DNA of 54,678 nucleotides from a virus. Of this stretch, positions 1 to 7,701 are shown in pieces (the stretch's first letter is position 1; each line of letters starts with the position of its first letter). The notes below the pieces were generated by a model. It was given only the letters and a program-made list of their open reading frames with translations, was not told where the DNA came from and made no database searches. The DNA is taken from IMG/VR virus record IMGVR_UViG_3300008450_000050, positions 1 through 54,678 of that record; one strand, given 5' to 3'. The translations under genes were made by a program, and so were the position numbers.

Positions 1-216
1 TACGGCAATGCGCAGGTCTCCGGCAATGCGCGGGTCTACGGCGATGCGCAGGTCTACGGCAATGCGCAGGTCTCCGGCAATGCGCAGGTCTACGGCAATG
101 CGCGGGTCTACGGCGATGCGCAGGTCTACGGCAATGCGCAGGTCTCCGGCAATGCGCAGGTCTCCGGCAATGCGCAGGTCTCCGGCGATGCGCGGGTCTC
201 CGGCGATGCGCGGGTC
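1..216 (+). repeat. 18-bp tandem repeat array (one end), shared with the other end
   Basis: Twelve in-frame 18-bp units such as tacggcaatgcgcaggtc, varying mainly at three codon positions (tac/tcc, aat/gat, cag/cgg). Bases 1-110 are identical to 54569-54678. The overlap closes the circle, but because it lies in a tandem array the true unit number between the two ends cannot be fixed from this sequence. Confidence 0.9.
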
Positions 217-477
217 GAAAAGGCTGTTGCTGTTGCCACAAGATCGGATGGCTATTTCTTCGCTCTGATGCGGTCGAAGAATGGCGGCGCGATCATTACC
301 GCTGGCTGCCGGTTCTTTGAAAGCTTTTCCGCCGCTCGCAAGCACTGGACCGATACGCGCGGTGGCACTGCGCTAGGCGAGGAAAGCCTTGCGATCCTCA
401 ATTATTTCGAGCGGCTGACGATGATCCGCCCCGACCTTGCAATGACCGCTCCGGCGGCGACTGATGAGGCCGCGTGA
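1..477 (+). CDS. Hexapeptide-repeat protein, 3' part (gene crosses the sequence ends)
   Basis: C-terminal part of a protein whose start is at 54335. Twelve six-residue repeats of the form (Y/S)G(N/D)A(Q/R)V fill bases 1-216, followed by a non-repeat tail of about 86 residues with a segment reading DGYFFALMRSKNG. With the overlapping ends collapsed the gene is 711 nt and 236 residues, with 17 hexads in all. Hexads of this kind are expected to form a left-handed beta-helix, as in the YdcK-like hexapeptide proteins. No acyltransferase catalytic residues are evident, so an enzymatic role is not supported. It is the first gene after the early promoter, and the next gene's ATG overlaps its stop codon. 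Confidence 0.8.
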   Translation, partial: YGNAQVSGNARVYGDAQVYGNAQVSGNAQVYGNARVYGDAQVYGNAQVSGNAQVSGNAQVSGDARVSGDARVEKAVAVATRSDGYFFALMRSKNGGAIITAGCRFFESFSAARKHWTDTRGGTALGEESLAILNYFERLTMIRPDLAMTAPAATDEAA

Positions 478-794
478 TGCACACGACCCTCACATACCCC
501 GCCCGCCACGCGACGCACTTCGCCAACGAGGTCGACAAGCTCGCCTGCGCTGCTCGCGACCTCATCACGGTTCTGGAGGAGGTGCAGGGCTTCCGCACCT
601 GCGACCCGTGGCCAGCGGATGTCGAGCGGTTCAACCGCCAGCAGGCCGAGATTGCCGGGCTCATGGAAGCCTACATCACCGCTGTCCATCGTGAAGCCGA
701 TGACCACGGCCTTGAGGAAGACGGCAACGCCGATCTCATCCAGTGCTCCGGCTTTGATTGCCGGGGGTGGAAGCTTTGCGGGGGGGGTGCGTGA
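477..794 (+). CDS. Hypothetical phage protein, 105 aa
   Basis: The ATG at 477 overlaps the stop of the hexapeptide gene (a GTG at 474 is an alternative start). The first two thirds look helical (NEVDKLACAARDLITVLEEV). The C-terminus is cysteine-containing (CSGFDCRGWKLCGGGA) and could bind a metal. No family recognised. It is part of the rightward early operon, and the next gene starts at its stop codon. Confidence 0.7.
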   Translation: MHTTLTYPARHATHFANEVDKLACAARDLITVLEEVQGFRTCDPWPADVERFNRQQAEIAGLMEAYITAVHREADDHGLEEDGNADLIQCSGFDCRGWKLCGGGA

Positions 795-1075
795 TGGCTT
801 TTTATGTTGGGCAGAAGGTCGTGTGTGTTGAAACGGGGCCTATTACTAATGAGATTGGCTCCACGCACGCGGCCCATCAGCTTACAATTGGTTGCGTCTA
901 CACGATCAAGGAAATTGTTGCTCAAGGCCGCGGTCTAGTATTGGTAGAGGCGCGAAATAAGCCAGGGTGTAACGGCTTTAACGCTCGCAGATTTCGTCCC
1001 GCAGTCGAGCGCAAGACCGACATCAGCGCGCTGAAGGCTCTGCTGAACACCGTGCCCGAAAAGGTGTCAGCATGA
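794..1075 (+). CDS. Hypothetical protein, 93 aa, SH3-like beta fold possible
   Basis: ATG 794 overlaps the upstream TGA; an in-frame ATG at 758 would overlap the upstream gene more and is less likely. The pattern MAFYVGQKVVCVET followed by LTIGCVYTIKEIV and RRFRPA is typical of small phage proteins with a beta-barrel opening (GQKVVCV ... GxxYTIxxI). Function unknown. Confidence 0.75.
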   Translation: MAFYVGQKVVCVETGPITNEIGSTHAAHQLTIGCVYTIKEIVAQGRGLVLVEARNKPGCNGFNARRFRPAVERKTDISALKALLNTVPEKVSA

Positions 1076-1188
1076 TCACCGACCTCCGCGCTCTCATCTC
1101 CAACGCCTTTCAGGTCTGCGTGCTGCTTGGGGTGGCTTGGATGATCTGTATGGCCTTCGTCATTTTCGATGCAACAGCGGGGCAGTGA
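1072..1188 (+). CDS. Small membrane protein, 38 aa
   Basis: Short reading frame starting at ATG 1072 inside an ATGA overlap with the preceding stop. One hydrophobic helix (residues about 10-32, FQVCVLLGVAWMICMAFVIF) flanked by short polar ends suggests a single-span inner-membrane peptide. Support comes from the overlap at its start and the 1-bp gap to the next ATG. Confidence 0.6.
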   Translation: MITDLRALISNAFQVCVLLGVAWMICMAFVIFDATAGQ

Positions 1189-1189
1189 C

Positions 1190-1528
1190 ATGAGCGAAGC
1201 GCACTGGACTGCCGAAGAAACACTCCAAGGCTGGGGCATCCGTTACAATCCGACCCCCGGCGGCGTGAAGAAAGCCGACGGCACGACAAGCTTTTCGCTG
1301 TCGTTCATCGCGCTTGAGTTGACCGACATGGTGTCAGACGCGGAGACAGCAGCCAAAGCAATTTCGCATGAGTTGAACGTTTACGCTGATCTGCTGACGG
1401 CGCTGCGCGAAATGGTGCGCTGGAACGTCAAGCGAGGCGGCCCCGATGATGAGCCGCTGCCAGCCGACGAGCAGGACCCCGAAGTCGCGAAGGCCATGGC
1501 CGCTATCGCCCGCGCGGAGGGCCGCTGA
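1190..1528 (+). CDS. Hypothetical protein, 112 aa
   Basis: Chosen start ATG 1190 follows the previous stop by one base; an ATG at 1169 in the same frame would overlap the small membrane gene. Mixed alpha/beta composition with an acidic C-terminus (GGPDDEPLPADEQDPE). No domain recognised. Its last codon overlaps the next ATG. Confidence 0.7.
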   Translation: MSEAHWTAEETLQGWGIRYNPTPGGVKKADGTTSFSLSFIALELTDMVSDAETAAKAISHELNVYADLLTALREMVRWNVKRGGPDDEPLPADEQDPEVAKAMAAIARAEGR

Positions 1529-1752
1529 TGGCCACCCTCCGCCGCATCGTCACCCGCATCTGCGTCTGGTGGGCATCCAGCCGCGTCGAAAAGCAGCTTC
1601 CCGAGATAGCGGAACTGAGCCGCGAGATCGAAGCCAACCGCCGTCATCACCGCCCTGTGCGCCGTCTGATGCGAGCACAGCGCGACCTTATCCATGCCCG
1701 CCTCGCTGCTGAACTCGGCAAGGCCCCACCCGTCAAGAGGATCGCACGATGA
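1528..1752 (+). CDS. Hypothetical basic protein, 74 aa
   Basis: Arginine-rich, largely helical small protein (RRIVTRICVWWASSRVEK at the N-terminus, then SREIEANRRHHRPVRR). The short hydrophobic patch with two tryptophans could sit at the membrane. Tightly coupled to its neighbours (TGATG at the start, ATGA at the end). Function unknown. Confidence 0.65.
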   Translation: MATLRRIVTRICVWWASSRVEKQLPEIAELSREIEANRRHHRPVRRLMRAQRDLIHARLAAELGKAPPVKRIAR

Positions 1753-1949
1753 GCCCCGCTCTCGGATTTGCCTATCTCAGCTTGGCGACGACAAGCATTC
1801 GCATCGCCAACGATTACCACCAGTCAGCGCTCCGCACCGATAGCGACCGCTGGCGCAAGGATGACATCGCGGAGTGGAAGCACCTGAAAATGCAGGCCCG
1901 CCGCTCCATCGCCGCTTCCTCAAACTGCGGTAGGCCGAAGCTCCCATGA
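1749..1949 (+). CDS. Hypothetical protein, 66 aa
   Basis: Starts in an ATGA overlap and ends in an ATGA overlap with the next gene, the usual sign of a real small gene in this operon. Helical, with RWRKDDIAEWKHLKMQARR in the middle. No family recognised. Confidence 0.6.
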   Translation: MSPALGFAYLSLATTSIRIANDYHQSALRTDSDRWRKDDIAEWKHLKMQARRSIAASSNCGRPKLP

Positions 1950-2710
1950 ACGTTCAAGTTACCTCTGGCCTCATCGGCCATAACAACCCTCCGACTGAGA
2001 TCGAGCCGACGCCCTTTGAGATGTCGGAGGTTGAGATTGGCGACCTGTACGCGGAGGCCAAGGGCTTCCTTGACGGCGAGCCGATCAACAATCAGGCGAT
2101 GGCGGATGCCGTCTCCAAGCTGATCGATGACCTGCGGAAAGCCGCGAAACTGGCCGACGAGCGCCGCATTGAGGAAAACCGCCCCTTTGATGAAGGCAAG
2201 GCGGCTGTGCAGGCTCGCTATGCCCCGCTGATCGCGGACACGAAGACGACGAAGGGCAAGGCCGTCCTCGCCATTGAGATCGCCAAGAAGGCGCTCGCCC
2301 CATGGCTGCAAAAGCTGGAAGACGAAAAGCGCGCGGCTGCGGCTGCGGCTCGCGCTGCGGCCGATGAAGCCGAGCGCAAGGCGCGTGAAGCTCTCGCGGC
2401 CACCAAGGCTACCGAAGACCTTGCCGCCCGTGAAGCCGCAGAGGCGATGCTTCGCGACGCTCAGGCCGCCGATGCTGCCGCGACCAAGGCAGAGAACGAC
2501 AAGGCGCACGCCAAAGGCGGCTCGCGCGCCATGGGGCTGCGTAGCGTCTGGCGGGCCGAGATGGCCGACCCGAAAGAGGCGGCCCGGTTCTATTGGGCCA
2601 CCCGCCGCGCCGATGTCGATGCGTTCTTTCAAGGGCTCGCAGACGCCGACGTGCGCGCCGGCAAGCGGACCATTCCAGGCTTCAACGTCATCGAAGATCG
2701 GGTGCTCTGA
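1946..2710 (+). CDS. Coiled-coil phage protein upstream of the Rad52-like gene, 254 aa
   Basis: N-terminus IGHNNPP then a helical region, followed by an Ala/Glu/Lys-rich coiled coil at residues about 115-190 (EDEKRAAAAAARAAADEAER). The C-terminal 55 residues are globular (RSVWRAEMADPKEAARFYW). Proteins of this layout are common just before single-strand annealing genes in alphaproteobacterial phages, so a role with the recombination system is likely but inferred from position. Its stop overlaps the next ATG. Confidence 0.75.
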   Translation: MNVQVTSGLIGHNNPPTEIEPTPFEMSEVEIGDLYAEAKGFLDGEPINNQAMADAVSKLIDDLRKAAKLADERRIEENRPFDEGKAAVQARYAPLIADTKTTKGKAVLAIEIAKKALAPWLQKLEDEKRAAAAAARAAADEAERKAREALAATKATEDLAAREAAEAMLRDAQAADAAATKAENDKAHAKGGSRAMGLRSVWRAEMADPKEAARFYWATRRADVDAFFQGLADADVRAGKRTIPGFNVIEDRVL

Positions 2711-3402
2711 TGTTCAACGAAAAGCAAATTGAACAGCTTTCCGCCAAGCTCGACAAATCACACGTCAAGGAGCGGACGCAGGCCGGTCGCAAGCTCTCGT
2801 ATGTCGAGGGCTGGCACGCTATCGCAGAAGCCAATCGCATTTTCGGCTTCGACGCTTGGACCCGTGAGACGCTGGACCTCCGTATGGTCGCAGAGCGCGA
2901 GCGTCAGGTTGGGCAGGGTACGGGCTTCGGCGTGACCTACATCGCCAAGGTCCGCGTCATCGTTGACGGCGTGGCACGTGAGGGCATCGGCGCCGGTCAC
3001 GGCATCGACCGCGACCTCGGGCTTGCTCATGAGAGCGCCGTCAAGGAAGCCGAGACGGACGCGATGAAGCGGGCGCTTATGACGTTCGGCAATCCGTTCG
3101 GCCTCGCCCTCTATGACAAGACACAAGAGAACGTCGAATCCGTGCCGGTGAGCGGCCGGACCGCCGCCCCCGTGAATGACCGCACATCGAACGCGGGGGC
3201 GGCGCCTCTTACTGTGACCGAGCGCCTGATGGCTGCTTTGGAAGGCTTCACCGAGGCCGAGGCCGTATTCAAGTGGTGGAACAATCCGAAGGTACAGGAA
3301 GCCTATAACGGGCTTTCCGAGGCGGCGAAGGCGTCTGTCGATGCTGCCAAGCGTCGGCGGCTGGAGATCATCGAGAGCCCGTTTCAGGAGGCGGCTGAGT
3401 GA
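2710..3402 (+). CDS. Rad52/Rad22-type single-strand annealing protein
   Basis: 230 residues from ATG 2710 (overlapping the upstream TGA; the frame is open further upstream but that part shadows another gene). Residues 1-140 match the Rad52 family: KLSYVEGWHAIAEANRIFG, then FDAWTRET, VTYIAKVRVIVDG, GHGIDRD and AVKEAETDAMKRALMTFGNPFG ending in ALYDK. Such phage recombinases anneal complementary single strands during replication-linked recombination. The C-terminal third is a variable linker and helical tail. It is followed directly by NinB and an HNH nuclease, forming a recombination cluster. Confidence 0.9.
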   Translation: MFNEKQIEQLSAKLDKSHVKERTQAGRKLSYVEGWHAIAEANRIFGFDAWTRETLDLRMVAERERQVGQGTGFGVTYIAKVRVIVDGVAREGIGAGHGIDRDLGLAHESAVKEAETDAMKRALMTFGNPFGLALYDKTQENVESVPVSGRTAAPVNDRTSNAGAAPLTVTERLMAALEGFTEAEAVFKWWNNPKVQEAYNGLSEAAKASVDAAKRRRLEIIESPFQEAAE

Positions 3403-3794
3403 CCCGCCGCACCTTCATCATCCGCAGCCGCAAGGACCGCGAGGCTATCGCGCGATGGGCCTCCGAATGCTCTGACGGCGTGACTGTCGAGTTCAAGGCC
3501 CCGCGCCGCAACCTCGATCAGAACGCGCTCATGTGGTGCTTGCTGGGCGAGATCAGCCGGCAAGTCGTCTGGTACGGCGCGAAGCTGTCTGCCGAGGATT
3601 GGAAGGACGTTCTGACGGCGTCGCTTCGGAAAGCCCGCGTGGTCCCTGGTATCGACGCAGGCACCTATGTGCCGCTCGGCATGCGGACATCCGACATGAC
3701 CAAGCCGGAGATGGCCGAGCTGATCGAGCTAATTATGGCCTTCGGGGCAGAGCGCGGCGTCGTCTTTGGCGACCAGCAGGAGCGCGCAGCATGA
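3399..3794 (+). CDS. ninB: NinB-like recombination mediator
   Basis: 131 residues starting at GTG 3399 in a GTGA overlap. The N-terminus (TFIIRSRKDREAIARWA) and the core KAPRRNLDQNALMWCLLGEI, plus SAEDWKDVLTASLRKARVVPG and a C-terminal TKPEMAELIELIMAFGAERG, follow the NinB/lambda Orf family. That family binds single-stranded DNA and helps recombinases load. Here it lies directly after the Rad52-like protein, which supports the call. Confidence 0.85.
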   Translation: MTRRTFIIRSRKDREAIARWASECSDGVTVEFKAPRRNLDQNALMWCLLGEISRQVVWYGAKLSAEDWKDVLTASLRKARVVPGIDAGTYVPLGMRTSDMTKPEMAELIELIMAFGAERGVVFGDQQERAA

Positions 3795-4150
3795 GGCGCG
3801 AGTTTCCCGCCAAGGTCCGCGTCGCCGCATTCCAGCGCGCTAACGGTCAATGCGAGAGCTGCACAGCGCGTCTCGTTCCCGGCAAGTTCGCATATGACCA
3901 CGACTTGCCCGATTGGCTTGGCGGGGAGCCGGTTCTGTCGAATTGCCGCGTGCTCTGCGATGCGTGTCATGGGGCGAAGACAGCGGGCGAGGATGTCCCT
4001 CGGATAGCCAAAGCCAAGCGGCAGCGCGCCAAGCACGCCGGCATCCGCCCGCCTCCCCAGATCCAATCGCGCGGCTTCCTGAAATTGGCCCGCCAAGCCC
4101 GCGCGACCACCCCCCTATCGAAACCCCTGCCGGCGCGGAGATTCACATGA
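3791..4150 (+). CDS. HNH endonuclease
   Basis: 119 residues from ATG 3791 (ATGA overlap). HNH fold elements are visible: CESCTARLVPGKFAYDHDLP has the first CxxC pair and a DH motif, followed by GGEPVLSNCRVLCDACHGAK with the central Asn, second CxxC and final His. The C-terminus is basic and proline-rich. Position after Rad52 and NinB suggests a nuclease for recombination or DNA maturation rather than a mobile homing enzyme. Confidence 0.85.
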   Translation: MRREFPAKVRVAAFQRANGQCESCTARLVPGKFAYDHDLPDWLGGEPVLSNCRVLCDACHGAKTAGEDVPRIAKAKRQRAKHAGIRPPPQIQSRGFLKLARQARATTPLSKPLPARRFT

Positions 4151-4767
4151 GAGAGACGAAGCACACCTGCATTGTCAGGATTGATGGCGAACCGCTCCTA
4201 TCGAGGGCGCAAGCCTACCGGCAGGCTGTCATTGCTCAAGAGCGTGCATGGAACGAATATAGGCAATCCATTGGCGCTTCCGGCTTCCCTGCCGGCTGGC
4301 CCGGCTCGTCTCCGTCATTCATGTTTTTCGTCGGCTCCTCGCCACCGGAGGGTTGGTCCAAGCCTGACCGCAAAGGCGTATCCCGCCCCAAAAAGGGGTC
4401 GGAAGCCGCGAAGGCAATGGCCGCCTTGCCGCCCCGGCCTTCAGTGCGCGGCGTTCTGAGCGGCATCGTCAACGACCTGAGCTATGCCGGCCCCGGCATC
4501 AGCGGCTCTGGCATGATCGCCTTCTTCGATGAAGGGTATTCGGTTGGGTGGGTTGGTGGCACTTTCTTCGCTCGAATTCCCCATGCCGGCCGCGCTGCCG
4601 CTGATCATCTCGCCCGCCATCCTGATCACACTGTCGATGAGCCGGCCAAGAGCTGGCGCATTCCTGATGGCCTGACGGAAATCAGCCAAGCCGAATTCGA
4701 TCTCCTATGCGCTCAGCACCGCGTCGAGCTTGAGCGCCGGCATGCCGCCAAAAAGGAGGCCGCATGA
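4147..4767 (+). CDS. Hypothetical protein, 206 aa
   Basis: ATG 4147 overlaps the HNH stop codon. The N-terminal helical part (LSRAQAYRQAVIAQERAWNE) is followed by a Gly/Pro-rich stretch and a helical C-terminus (QAEFDLLCAQHRVELERRHA). No family recognised. Its stop overlaps the next small membrane gene. Confidence 0.65.
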   Translation: MRETKHTCIVRIDGEPLLSRAQAYRQAVIAQERAWNEYRQSIGASGFPAGWPGSSPSFMFFVGSSPPEGWSKPDRKGVSRPKKGSEAAKAMAALPPRPSVRGVLSGIVNDLSYAGPGISGSGMIAFFDEGYSVGWVGGTFFARIPHAGRAAADHLARHPDHTVDEPAKSWRIPDGLTEISQAEFDLLCAQHRVELERRHAAKKEAA

Positions 4768-4928
4768 ACTGGCACGCCCCCGCCCTCACCCCCGCCCACG
4801 GTTTCTACGCCCTGATCGCTATCGCCGTCGTCAGCCTCCTATCCTGGCTCGTCGGACGGATGCTCTCCTATCGGGAGCCCTCCAAGGACGAAGACCCCAT
4901 CGAGCGGCAGTTCAAGGAGATCAAGTGA
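4764..4928 (+). CDS. Small membrane protein, 54 aa
   Basis: ATG 4764 in an ATGA overlap. One transmembrane helix (residues about 13-33, FYALIAIAVVSLLSWLVGRM) followed by a charged cytoplasmic tail ending DEDPIERQFKEIK. Probably a single-pass inner-membrane protein; no function assigned. Confidence 0.6.
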   Translation: MNWHAPALTPAHGFYALIAIAVVSLLSWLVGRMLSYREPSKDEDPIERQFKEIK

Positions 4929-5299
4929 TGACCGACATGGAACGCCTAAAAAACACGGCCCTGCGCGTCGCACGGCTGGCCGCGCTCAACGCGCCTGCGA
5001 TCATCATCGCGGATCAAGTCAACCTGCTCGCCAAGCGAACCGATGCGCTATGCCAGTCGGTCGGAACCACGCTGGCCGATGAGCGCGAACGGAACGCGCG
5101 GCTGATGGCGGAGATCGACGCGCAAGGCCCGCTTTCGGCGGAAGAGGAAGAGCAGTTCCAGACAGAGCAGGCCGCGTACGACGCTGCCGCCGAGAAGGCC
5201 CAAAAGGCCGCCGGGTATTCCGATGTCGAGTGGGGCCGGCTGGATCACAGCTACCGCTTCGATCTCGTCATGGAGCATTTTGTGGAGCCGAGCCATTGA
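4928..5299 (+). CDS. Hypothetical protein, 123 aa
   Basis: ATG 4928 overlaps the upstream TGA; the same frame is open upstream but there it shadows the previous genes. Helical protein (LKNTALRVARLAALNAPAI, then a Glu/Gln-rich stretch AEEEEQFQTEQAAYDAAAEK, possibly coiled coil). No family recognised. Confidence 0.7.
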   Translation: MTDMERLKNTALRVARLAALNAPAIIIADQVNLLAKRTDALCQSVGTTLADERERNARLMAEIDAQGPLSAEEEEQFQTEQAAYDAAAEKAQKAAGYSDVEWGRLDHSYRFDLVMEHFVEPSH

Positions 5300-5568
5300 T
5301 TATCGGACGCATCGAAGGCGCAACGCGCGTGCTCGGCAAATCGCAAGGCTATCTTGGCCTGCCGCTCCGCGACGTGCTGCTCCCGACAACAGTAGACGGC
5401 CCTGAGACGCCTTGCATGGAAACGGCGTGGCTCCCGACACCCGACGAGATTGAGCGCATCAACTCCGGGGCTCCGGTCATCCTGCGCGTGATCGGCACCG
5501 CGCACCCGCCCGTCATGGTCGAGGTGGGGAAACTCGCGGATGCGCACCAAAAGAAAGAAACCCCATGA
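5296..5568 (+). CDS. Hypothetical protein, 90 aa, TTG start
   Basis: Best start is TTG 5296, which overlaps the preceding TGA (TTGA) and gives MIIGRIEGATRVLGKSQGYL. The open frame before it shadows the upstream gene. The product looks globular and beta-rich, including TPDEIERINSGAPVILRVIG and PPVMVEVGKL. This is similar to small phage proteins with a host-interaction or unknown role. Confidence 0.7.
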   Translation: MIIGRIEGATRVLGKSQGYLGLPLRDVLLPTTVDGPETPCMETAWLPTPDEIERINSGAPVILRVIGTAHPPVMVEVGKLADAHQKKETP

Positions 5569-5945
5569 CCATCATCGACGCGCCCATTTCAGATGAGAGG
5601 CTTGCAGAAATCAAGGCAGAAGCAGGTTTGAGCTTCGATCATTTTATCGAGCTGTATGCGTTTGAGGTCCGTTCCCTCATAGCACGGGTCGAGGAAGCGG
5701 AGGGGGGATGGAGGGACATTGCGAGCGCGCCGAGAGACGGTCGGATGGCGCTCGTTTATCGGCCGCTCGCTCGCAATTCAGGCGATGAGCCTGTCGCAAT
5801 CAAACGGCTTATTGAGGGCAACGCCTTCTGCTGGGCAACCACAGTCCCCGAAGGCGCGGAGCCATTCAATCCGACAGACGGCTCATGCCACGTCACGCAT
5901 TGGAAGCCGCTCGACCTCCCCCCTCCCTCCCCTCCCGAGTCCTGA
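5565..5945 (+). CDS. DUF551-like phage protein, 126 aa
   Basis: The second half carries the DUF551 layout: WRDIASAPRDGRMALVY, then a beta-rich core and a C-terminus CHVTHWKPLDLPPPSPP matching the usual VTHWxPLPxPP ending. Function of the family is unknown. The first 45 residues form a helical extension not usual for DUF551. Starts in an ATGA overlap. Confidence 0.75.
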   Translation: MTIIDAPISDERLAEIKAEAGLSFDHFIELYAFEVRSLIARVEEAEGGWRDIASAPRDGRMALVYRPLARNSGDEPVAIKRLIEGNAFCWATTVPEGAEPFNPTDGSCHVTHWKPLDLPPPSPPES

Positions 5946-5946
5946 C

Positions 5947-6225
5947 ATGGCGAAGGTTCCGCGCGATCCCCTTTACGGAAAGCCGCCCTCATGGGGGAAG
6001 CTCTACGACAAGCACTTCCCGCATAACACGGACGGGGCGTCCCGCCATGTGAAGTGCTTCGCGGAGCAGATGCGACGGGTGCGCGATCCCTTGCGAGGTC
6101 TGGTCAGCTTGTACCAGCCCCCCGACCACATCGCTCGTTCCATGGAGCTAACCGTCATTGCGCTCTGGGAAGCCCGCGCTCGCATTGCCAAGCTTGAAGC
6201 GCAACTCGCCAAGCAGGAGTCCTGA
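5947..6225 (+). CDS. Hypothetical protein, 92 aa
   Basis: ATG 5947, one base after the previous stop. Basic N-terminus (MAKVPRDPLYGKPPSWGKLY) and a C-terminal helix (WEARARIAKLEAQLAKQES) that could be a short coiled coil. No family recognised; it directly precedes the excisionase. Confidence 0.65.
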   Translation: MAKVPRDPLYGKPPSWGKLYDKHFPHNTDGASRHVKCFAEQMRRVRDPLRGLVSLYQPPDHIARSMELTVIALWEARARIAKLEAQLAKQES

Positions 6226-6226
6226 C

Positions 6227-6490
6227 ATGGGACGCGCGACGGTGGAGCCGGTGTTCGTCTCGCGCCAGACGGCGGCCGAGCGGCTGGAGATCAGCGTTGA
6301 CACGTTCGACACATGGCTGCGCGCCGGTTTCATCCCGCCTGCTCAGATCGAGCGCGGCCAGATCGTCCGGTGGCATTGGCCAACGTTAGAGGAAAGGCTT
6401 GCCGGTGGCGGCGCCCCGGCCGCAGTATCCGACCCCTTCATGGAGGGGCTGAAGAATGTCGCGAAGGGCCGTCGTCATGCCGCTGCCTAA
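6227..6490 (+). CDS. xis: Excisionase-like winged-helix DNA-binding protein
   Basis: 87 residues. The sequence VFVSRQTAAERLEISVDTFD is a MerR/AlpA-type helix-turn-helix, followed by TWLRAGFIPPAQIERGQIVRW, which fits the wing of excisionases. The gene lies immediately before and overlaps the integrase, the standard position for Xis, which directs the recombinase toward excision. The assignment as Xis comes from fold plus position. Confidence 0.75.
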   Translation: MGRATVEPVFVSRQTAAERLEISVDTFDTWLRAGFIPPAQIERGQIVRWHWPTLEERLAGGGAPAAVSDPFMEGLKNVAKGRRHAAA

Positions 6491-7508
6491 GGGGATCACG
6501 CGCGTCGTCAACAAGCGCACCGGGCGGGAATACTGGTATCATCAGGAGCGGCGCGGGAAGCCAGACGCAGGCCCGCGTACTGCGTTGCCGGAGTTTGGGA
6601 CGCCTGCGTTTTATCGCGAGGTCGCGCGGCTCACGGGCGCGGTGCAGACGCCGCAGAACACAATCGACAAGTTGATCGAGGCGTACAAGGCGCAGCCGGA
6701 ATGGGCGACGCGCAGGCCCAACACCATCGCGACCTATGAGACAGCGCTAGGCCACATCAGCGACGCATGGGGCGGGCAAGACCCGGCCGGGCTCACGGCG
6801 GCGCATGTCCTGGCGCTGCGCGCCGTTTTCGGGGATCGGCCATCCATGGGCAACATGGTGCTCGTCATGGTCCGCGCCCTGATGAAGCTTGCCGTACAGA
6901 CCGGGCTGCGGCTCGACAACCCCGCGCGCGAGATCAACAAGCTGGAGGAGATGCCGGACGAGGCGAAGCCGCTGACCGCAGAGGCATGGGCCGCGATCAC
7001 GTCAGACGCCGCACCGGCGGCGCTCCGGCGCTTTGCCGTGCTCGGCCGCGCCACGGGCCAGCGCATTTCCGATCTGGTCATGATGCGCCCGGCAGACCGC
7101 GACGCCGATGGGGTCATGTTGCAAATCACGAAGCTGCGCGACAAGCCGCACTGGTGCCCGCTGCGGCCCGATGAGATTGCCGTCATCGACGGATGGAAGC
7201 AGTTCCCCGCGGCAACCTATGTGACGCGCGAGAATGGCCGCCGGCACTCTGACGACACGCTCAGGTTCGCATGGAATGCCTTTGCCGCCACCGAGGCCGG
7301 CAAGGCGCTGCGCGGGTTCACCCCTCACGACCTGCGCGCGACCAAGGTCTGCGACGAGCGGATCAGGGGAAAGCACCACGGCCAGATCGCCGCGATGGTG
7401 GGCATGTCGATTGAGATGGTGACGAAATACAGCCGGTACATTGACCAGCGTCTGGCGGCCGGCGGAACGGCTGGCGAACAGGCCAATGCAAAATCTGATA
7501 ACCAGTGA
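6456..7508 (+). CDS. int: Tyrosine recombinase (phage integrase)
   Basis: 350 residues. An N-terminal arm-binding segment and a core-binding SAM-like domain (NTIATYETALGHISDAWGG, residues about 89-107) precede the catalytic domain. Visible catalytic positions are R203 (TGQRISDLVMM), K226 (LQITKLRDK), H291 and R294 (FTPHDLRATK) and the nucleophile Y325 (EMVTKYSRY). The usual second His of the HxxR...H/W box appears as Met in VGMSIEMV. ATG 6477 is an alternative start that reduces the overlap with the excisionase. It catalyses integration and excision at att sites; none could be proven here. Confidence 0.93.
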   Translation: MSRRAVVMPLPKGITRVVNKRTGREYWYHQERRGKPDAGPRTALPEFGTPAFYREVARLTGAVQTPQNTIDKLIEAYKAQPEWATRRPNTIATYETALGHISDAWGGQDPAGLTAAHVLALRAVFGDRPSMGNMVLVMVRALMKLAVQTGLRLDNPAREINKLEEMPDEAKPLTAEAWAAITSDAAPAALRRFAVLGRATGQRISDLVMMRPADRDADGVMLQITKLRDKPHWCPLRPDEIAVIDGWKQFPAATYVTRENGRRHSDDTLRFAWNAFAATEAGKALRGFTPHDLRATKVCDERIRGKHHGQIAAMVGMSIEMVTKYSRYIDQRLAAGGTAGEQANAKSDNQ

Positions 7509-7701
7509 AAAACGGAAGGCTCGCAAAGCCAATGAAAATGGCCTTTTTCGAAGACCCCGCCTTAACCCTGCATAAGACCGAATCCGCGAAAAGCCCGTCT
7601 GGCACGGCGCTGGATTTTACAAGCCCTACCGGAACAGACCGGGACGGATCGGAAACGAACCGTAGCCAGTGCAAAACGGTTTCGCGCCCCCTCCCGGCGC
7701 C
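7509..7701. other. Non-coding stretch after the integrase with near-identical 14-bp direct repeats
   Basis: No convincing gene. CCAGTGAAAAACGG (7502-7515, over the integrase stop) and CCAGTGCAAAACGG (7666-7679) differ at one base and are 164 bp apart, a plausible pair of arm-type integrase sites. The region between is less GC-rich than the genes. It is the best place to look for attP, but a core cannot be identified without the host sequence. Confidence 0.35.

Noticed and set aside
1-216. CRISPR array or satellite repeat
   Set aside because: The units are 18 bp, contiguous, in frame with a protein and without spacers.
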